A DNA stretch of 64,000 nt from Pseudomonadota bacterium. Lineage in GTDB: Bacteria; Pseudomonadota; Gammaproteobacteria; Steroidobacterales; Steroidobacteraceae. Shown in pieces: positions 59,134-64,000 of the stretch; position 1 is the first letter of the stretch; each line of letters opens with the position of its first letter. Below the pieces are notes generated by a model. It saw nothing but the letters and a program-made list of their open reading frames with translations. It ran no database searches and was not told where the DNA came from. The stretch covers positions 1-64,000 of the forward strand of contig JADJOO010000005.1 of the NCBI GenBank assembly GCA_016713725.1. Direction: 5' to 3'. The position numbers and the translations under genes are program-made.

Positions 59134-61627
59134 TTGCGTTTTTCGCTCCCCGCCACCCCGATCCTCGACGCGCTGCCCGCATTGCGAGCGGCCTTGCGCG
59201 CGCATCGAAACGCGGTGCTCGAGGCGCCGCCGGGCGCGGGCAAGAGCACCGTGGTCCCGCTCGCGCTGCTGGATGAGCCGTGGCTTGGCGCAGACAAGCG
59301 CATCGTCATGCTGCAGCCGCGCCGGATTGCGACGCGCGCCGTGGCACGCAGGCTGTCGCAGCTTGCGGGCTCGGAGCCTGGACAACTCGTCGGATACCGC
59401 ACGCGCCTCGAAACCCGTGTCGGCGCCGCGACTCGCATCGAGGTAGTCACCGAGGGGATCCTCACGCGCCGGTTGCAGAACGATGCCGCGCTCGAGGACG
59501 TCGGTTGCGTGATCTTCGACGAGTTCCACGAGCGCAACCTGCAGTCGGATGTCGGCCTCGCGCTGGCACTCGATGCACAGCGCCACCTGCGCGACGACCT
59601 GCGCGTGCTCGTCATGTCGGCGACGCTGGACGGCGCTGCAGTGGCGACGTTGCTCGGCGATGCAGGTTCCGTGCGATCCGAGGGACGCGCCTTCGACGTC
59701 GCCACGCAGTACGCAAATCCGGCGCCGGCCGGCGTCAATCGCTGGCCTGAATCCATCGAGCAGCGTGCTGTTCGCGTCGTCCTGCGTGCCCTGGAGTCGG
59801 ATCCCGGCGACGTGCTCGTCTTCCTGCCGGGCGCCGCGGAAATCCGGCGCTGCTGCGCTGCCATCGCGACCGGAGCGGGTGATCCTTCGCTGCAGGTCCT
59901 GCCGCTGTATGGCGATCTCGATGCCGCGGCACAGGATGCGGCGTCAGGCGTGCGCGTCGTCGTCGATTCAGGGCTCGAGCGACGCCAGCGCTTCGATCCC
60001 AACAGCGGCATGAGCCGCCTCGAGACCGTTTCGATTTCCCGTGCTTCGGCCGACCAGCGCCGCGGCCGGGCAGGGCGCACCGCGCCAGGCGTGTGCTATC
60101 GGCTGTGGTCCGAGTCCGCGCACGCTTCGCTGCCGGCACAAGCTGTTCCGGAAATCCTCGAGGCCGATCTCGCGCCACTCGCGCTCGAACTCGCGTGCTG
60201 GGGTGTGAGCGATCCGCACTCCCTGGCCTGGCTCGATCCACCGCCGCTCGCGATGCTGGCGCAGGCAAGAGAGTTGCTGCATCGACTCGAGGCGATCGAC
60301 GAACGCGGCCAGGCGACGCCCAGCGGCCGGCGCATGGCCAGTCTCGGCACGCACCCCCGGCTTGCGCACATGATCGAACGCGGTGCAGCGCTGGGCCTGG
60401 GCGATCTCGCCTGCGACATCGCCGGGCTCGTCAGCGAGCGCGATCCGCTGCGTGCGCAGGACGTGCAGCGCGACCCGGACCTGCGTCATCGAGTGGACGT
60501 GCTGCACGGAGCTCCGGCACCTGCGGGGTTCGCGGTCGATGGCCGCGCGTTGCAGCAGGCGCGACGCTCCAGTGAACTGTTTGCCCGGCGCATCAGCCGC
60601 GAAGACTCGGCGCGTACCCACGGTCAGCCGCAACTCGCGCGTGACCAGGCCGCCGGTTTGCTGCTGGCATTCGCGTACCCCGACCGCATCGGCATGGCGC
60701 GGGGCGGTGAGGGCGGCCGCTACCTGTTGAGCCAGGGCCGCGGTGCCGCAATGCCGGGACCTTCGGCGCTCGCGCGCAGTGAATTCATCGTAGCCGCCGA
60801 GGTCGACGCCGGTGAGCGCGAAGCGAAGCTGTATCTTGCGGCGCCGCTCGAGCGTGAGCTGCTCGAAAAGCATTTCGGTTCGCTCATCACGGAGCAGGAA
60901 GAGGTCGCCTGGGACACACGGGCCGGCGCCGTCATTGCGCGGCGGGTGAAGCGCCTGGGTGCGCTGGTGCTCGAAGAGCGCCCGCTGCGCGGCGGGATCG
61001 AGGCCGATACGCGCGCAGCGATGCTGGCGGGCATTCGCGCACTTGGCCTGGACTGTTTGCCGTGGACGAAGGACCTGCAGCAATGGCGTGCGCGGGTCAC
61101 GGTAATACGCAACAGCGCGACCACACCGGCACAGGCCGCCGAATGGCCCGACGTGTCGGACGCCACGTTGCTTGCAACGCTCGAAGACTGGCTCGCACCG
61201 TGGCTCGCTGGCGTGACGCGCCGCGAACACCTCGCGCGTGTCGACCTGCGCGGCGCGCTGCACGGACTGCTCGACTGGAACGCCCAGCGTCGGCTCGACG
61301 AATGGGCGCCAACGCACCTCACGGTGCCCAGCGGCTCAAGGATCGCCGTGGACTACTCCGGCGCGGTGCCCGCTTGGCCGTCCGATTGCAGGAAGTGTTC
61401 GGCTGGCTGGAGTCACCGCGCTCGCCGATGGTCGCGTGCCTGTCACGCTCGAACTGCTGTCGCCAGCGCGGCGTCCGGTGCAGGTCACACGCGATCTCGC
61501 GAGTTTCTGGGCCCGGGGCTATGTCGAAGTCAAGAAAGAGCTGAAGGGCCGCTATCCCAAGCACTACTGGCCGGACGATCCCTACGCGGCGACACCCACG
61601 CGCAGGGTACGGCCTGCCGGTGAGTGA
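59134..61627 (+). CDS. hrpB: ATP-dependent helicase HrpB (frameshift near the 3' end)
   Basis: DEAH-box helicase of about 830 residues. N-terminal motifs: AVLEAPPGAGKSTVVPLALL (Walker A), IVMLQPRRIATRAVARRL, VIFDEFHERN (DEFH box), VLVMSATLDGA, DVLVFLPGAAEIRRC, and RASADQRRGRAGRTAPGVCY (motif VI). The rest holds the HrpB-specific helicase-associated and C-terminal domains. Around 61370-61410 the frame changes, so AVRLQEVFGWLE and LLSPARRPVQVTRDLASFWA, ending GRYPKHYWPDDPY, lie in other frames; this C-terminal piece is diagnostic for HrpB. Role poorly known (RNA remodelling in some bacteria). A TTG start is used; an alternative start further downstream would lose the first strand. Confidence 0.9.
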
Positions 61628-61636
61628 GCACGCAAG

Positions 61637-62204
61637 GTGAGCGATTGTTGCCGACGACATCGTTCGCTGCAGCAAGCTCTTGCAGTGCTGGCTGGTGCTG
61701 CTGGCGAGCGGGTGCACCCCGTTCCGTGCGGACGTACCGTCCGGACCTGCGGTCAGCGAGCAGTCGTCGGCTTCGCAGCAGGGTGTGGGAGCGGTTATCG
61801 CGCAGCAGGCGCTTGCCCAGGTGGGCGCGCCGTATCGATACGGCGGCGCTGATCCGGTTCGTGGCTTCGACTGCAGCGGGCTGGTCAGCTACGCGCACTC
61901 ACGCGAGGGCATCGACGTGCCACGCACGGCCGCGGCGCAATTCGCTGTTGCGCGCAAGGTCGATCCTGATTCGCTGCGTGCGGGCGATCTCGTCTTCTTC
62001 CGGCTGGTTCCGGGCAACCGTGCAGTGACGCACGTCGGCATCTACACGGGCCAGCGACGGTTCGTGCACGCGCCACAGACAGGCAGGAACGTGGGCGAGG
62101 CGAGCCTTGATGATCCGTACTATCGCGAGCGCTTCGCAGGCGCTGGACGGTTGTTCCCGGACGGGTCCGGCGCAGGCCCGCGCCTCAAGTCCACGCCCCG
62201 TTGA
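61637..62204 (+). CDS. NlpC/P60 endopeptidase lipoprotein (start uncertain)
   Basis: About 175-188 residues. A hydrophobic start with lipobox (CWLVLLASGCTPFRADV) leads to an NlpC/P60 domain: ALAQVGAPYRYGGADPVRGF, then DCSGLVSYAHSREGIDVPRT with the catalytic Cys, GDLVFFRLVPG, and His in AVTHVGIYTGQRRFVHAPQT. Such enzymes cleave D-Glu-mDAP links in peptidoglycan stem peptides. The nearest in-frame start, TTG 61680, leaves no basic N-region; GTG 61637 would give one but needs a one-base shift near 61670. Follows hrpB by 9 bp. Convergent with the PolX-like gene. Confidence 0.83.
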
Positions 62205-62217
62205 CGGTGTCGCCGCC

Positions 62218-63132
62218 TCAGGCGTAGTGCGCGCGGCACTCGGCCTCGCGGCCGCGCACGACGCGCCTGCCAGCGAGCGGCCCGTGCGTCTCGGTGACGA
62301 CCGTGTGCTGGCCCTCGGAGTTCTCCGAGTCGTAATGGAAGATGCGGACCCAGTCCCGGGTGCGCTTCAGTTGATGCGCCTGGGCCGTGTTGGAAAAGAG
62401 CGCGGTGAATTGCCACCCATCGCGCTCTGCGTGCAGCACGGGCAGCCACGCTTCCTGCGCAGGATTGAAACGAATCGGTGCGATTGTCGTCAGCGTGCCG
62501 GCAGTCGCCTGCTCGCGGTATTGGCGATCGATCGCCAGCAACGCCCCGACCGCAGGCACGGGGCCCTGGGCGGCCGGCGGCGCCGTGCCGACGTCACGAC
62601 CACGCACGAGCATTGCGTGCAGGTTGGCGCGGATCGCTGCGGCGCGGCGTGGGCCGACACCCGGCACGTTCTCGAGCCTGCCGTCATGCGCGGCCAGTTC
62701 GAGTCCTTCGAGCGTATCCAGGTGCAGTTCCTCGTGAATGCGTTCGGCGAGGCGATGGCCGAGGCCCGGCACCACCGTAAACAAGGCAACGGGATCTGCC
62801 GTGCCGCGCAATCGCTCGAGCTGCGACCAGTGTCCGGTGCGGACCATCTCGATGATCGCTGTCGCGATGCCTCGCCCGACGTGCGGCAGGCGATCGAGGC
62901 CTTCCACCCCTTCGCGATCGACGAGCCCCACGATTTCGTCGGCAGGCAAGCGGCCGATCGTGTCGGCGGCCTTGCGATAAGCGGCAACTCGATAAGGGTT
63001 GGCTCCCTGCGCATGCAACAGGTCCGCAGCTTCACGCAGGCGATCGGCAAAATTGAGCGCGTGCGAATCGGATGCCGACAAAGCGGCGGTCGTGACCGCG
63101 GCTTTTGCCTCTGCTGCAGTGACTCGTTCCAT
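62218..63132 (-). CDS. PolX-like helix-hairpin-helix DNA-binding protein without polymerase domain
   Basis: Intact 304-residue protein. The N-terminal half matches the 8-kDa and HhH regions of family X polymerases: NFADRLREAADLLHAQGANP then YRVAAYRKAADTI, LPHVGRGIATAIIEMVRTGH (first HhH), FTVVPGLGHRLAERIHEEL and LENVPGVGPRRAAAIRANL (second HhH). The nucleotidyltransferase (palm) domain is missing. Instead there is a 110-residue domain (ALLAIDRQYREQA, RFNPAQEAWLPVLHAERDGW, QFTALFSNTAQAHQLKRTRD, then WVRIFHYD, VVTETHGPLAGRRVVRGREA) shared with similar bacterial proteins, of unknown function. Probably a DNA structure-recognition protein. Divergent from the next gene. Confidence 0.85.
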   Translation of the reverse strand: MERVTAAEAKAAVTTAALSASDSHALNFADRLREAADLLHAQGANPYRVAAYRKAADTIGRLPADEIVGLVDREGVEGLDRLPHVGRGIATAIIEMVRTGHWSQLERLRGTADPVALFTVVPGLGHRLAERIHEELHLDTLEGLELAAHDGRLENVPGVGPRRAAAIRANLHAMLVRGRDVGTAPPAAQGPVPAVGALLAIDRQYREQATAGTLTTIAPIRFNPAQEAWLPVLHAERDGWQFTALFSNTAQAHQLKRTRDWVRIFHYDSENSEGQHTVVTETHGPLAGRRVVRGREAECRAHYA

Positions 63133-63281
63133 CTCCCGTTCGTCGCGCCCACGCGGGCGACCTGATGATTGAACTCAATGCTCGCGCCGATTGCGCGCGG
63201 CGACCATTCGGGTTTTACGAGAGGCGCGGCAAACCGACTATGATTCGCTGGAACGATTCCGGGAACGCAGGGGGAGTAGAG

Positions 63282-64000
63282 AGTGCGCCGAACGTTACGC
63301 TGGCTGGGCCGCAAGGCGGGCTCGTTGCTGACGGCATTGCTGCTCGTCGGCATCGGGTTTTACCTGCATTTCCTATGGGCCGGGCCCGACCTGAAGCCCT
63401 GGCATCGCGTGCGTTTCGCTGCCGAATTCACCGCTTCCGACTACGCCGAAGGCCGGGTCACGACGCTCATGCAGTACCGTGAGCGCGAACAGCTGCTTCT
63501 GGATCAAGTCCGGACCGACATCAAGAAGCACCTCGCTGCCACCGACCGGCTGCCCTACAACCGGTTCAATCCAGGCAGTCTCAGCGACCCGAACGTCTGG
63601 ACATTCAACTGGAATCGCACTTTCGTCCTGCAGCCGGCAGGTGAAGCCAACGGCGGAGTGCTGCTGCTGCACGGCCTGACCGACTCACCGTACAGCCTGC
63701 GCAGCATCGGCCAGGCGCTGGCAGCGCGCGGCTATCGCGTCGTCGGCCTGCGCTTGCCGGGGCACGGCGTCGCGCCTGCGGGTTTGCTGAGTTTCGAAGT
63801 GGAAGATCTCGAGGCGGCGACCAGGCTCGCAATGCGTGACCTGCGAGCCTCGCTGGGCGAGTCGAAACCCATCCACATGATCGGCTACTCCAATGGAGCC
63901 GCGCTGGCCGTCAGTTACGCGCTCGACGCGAGGACGGACGCCACGCTGCCACGACCCGCGGGGCTGGTGCTGATCTCGCCCGCGGTCGCCATCAGCAAGC
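63282..64000 (+). CDS. Membrane-anchored alpha/beta-hydrolase (partial, cut by window end)
   Basis: At least 239 residues, running off the end of the window. From GTG 63282 (GGGGAG 8 bp before): a basic start, RRTLRWLGRKAGSLLTALLL then VGIGFYLHFLWAG, gives a single N-terminal helix. Then ASDYAEGRVTTLMQYRERE and an alpha/beta-hydrolase domain: GGVLLLHGLTDSPYSLRSIG (HG oxyanion motif), GYRVVGLRLPGHGVAPAGLL, and the nucleophile elbow IHMIGYSNGAALAVSYAL (Ser in G-Y-S-N-G). It looks like a lysophospholipase/carboxylesterase-type lipase. Catalytic acid and His lie beyond the window. The frame is undisturbed. Confidence 0.82.

Overview
This is a 64-kb chromosomal segment of high-GC DNA (roughly two thirds G+C by eye) from a Gammaproteobacterium. 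The signs are an E. coli-type MurB, a Pseudomonas-like SOS-box/radical-SAM pair, DUF502/DUF456/DUF808/DUF2238 membrane proteins, HrpB, a MacAB-type efflux set and mixed ATG/GTG/TTG starts. A member of the Steroidobacter/Xanthomonadales neighbourhood would fit, but nothing here fixes the genus. I saw no rRNA, tRNA, integrase, transposase gene, CRISPR array or prophage.

The first 13.7 kb is metabolic and housekeeping: a quinone-oxidoreductase tail, an Omp85-type outer-membrane protein, a zinc alcohol dehydrogenase, an acyl-CoA thioesterase, a TIR-TolB-TPR protein, acetolactate synthase genes placed divergently (ilvN minus, ilvB plus), ChrA, a DsbA-like lipoprotein, glyoxalase I, an HDOD protein, MurB and a glutamine-synthetase-like enzyme. 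Almost every gene here is broken by single-base frameshifts whose two sides still match one family. This points to poor consensus sequence rather than true decay. Coordinates and residue numbers for these genes are approximate.

From 13.9 to 33.5 kb most genes are intact: an alpha/beta-hydrolase without its nucleophile, a four-gene tripartite efflux operon (14.6-19.3 kb, minus), a DUF808 protein, threonine deaminase, a glutamine amidotransferase, a hydrolase plus DUF2238 protein, a histidine kinase followed by a REC-GGDEF-EAL protein, a DUF885 metallopeptidase, an MFS exporter, and a PA0069-type radical SAM gene behind a near-consensus LexA box.

The most unusual part is 33.6-47.1 kb. Eleven tightly packed plus-strand genes, many with overlapping stop/start codons, encode four lipoproteins, a Ser/Thr kinase with TPRs, an FHA-like/PEGA/SUMF1 membrane protein, a small membrane-anchored protein, a MotA/TolQ/ExbB-type channel subunit, an actin/Hsp70-fold-like protein with a C-terminal FHA domain, and two paralogous VWA proteins. 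The VWA proteins begin with an Asp-containing TolR/MotB-like transmembrane helix. I read this as a candidate ion-motive-force-driven envelope machine controlled by phosphothreonine signalling; no function has been shown.

The last part (47.1-64 kb) holds a TPR/TonB-C-like protein, a MEMO1-family protein, large glutamine-dependent NAD synthetase, a Cys-rich small protein, a glyoxalase-II-like hydrolase with DUF502, DacB, a HIT protein, acetyl-CoA synthetase, a 337-bp inverted-repeat-bounded element, DUF456, HrpB, an NlpC/P60 lipoprotein, a PolX-like DNA-binding protein without a polymerase domain, and the start of a membrane-anchored alpha/beta-hydrolase. Two related palindromic repeats (about 1.83 and 7.5 kb) lie next to gene ends.
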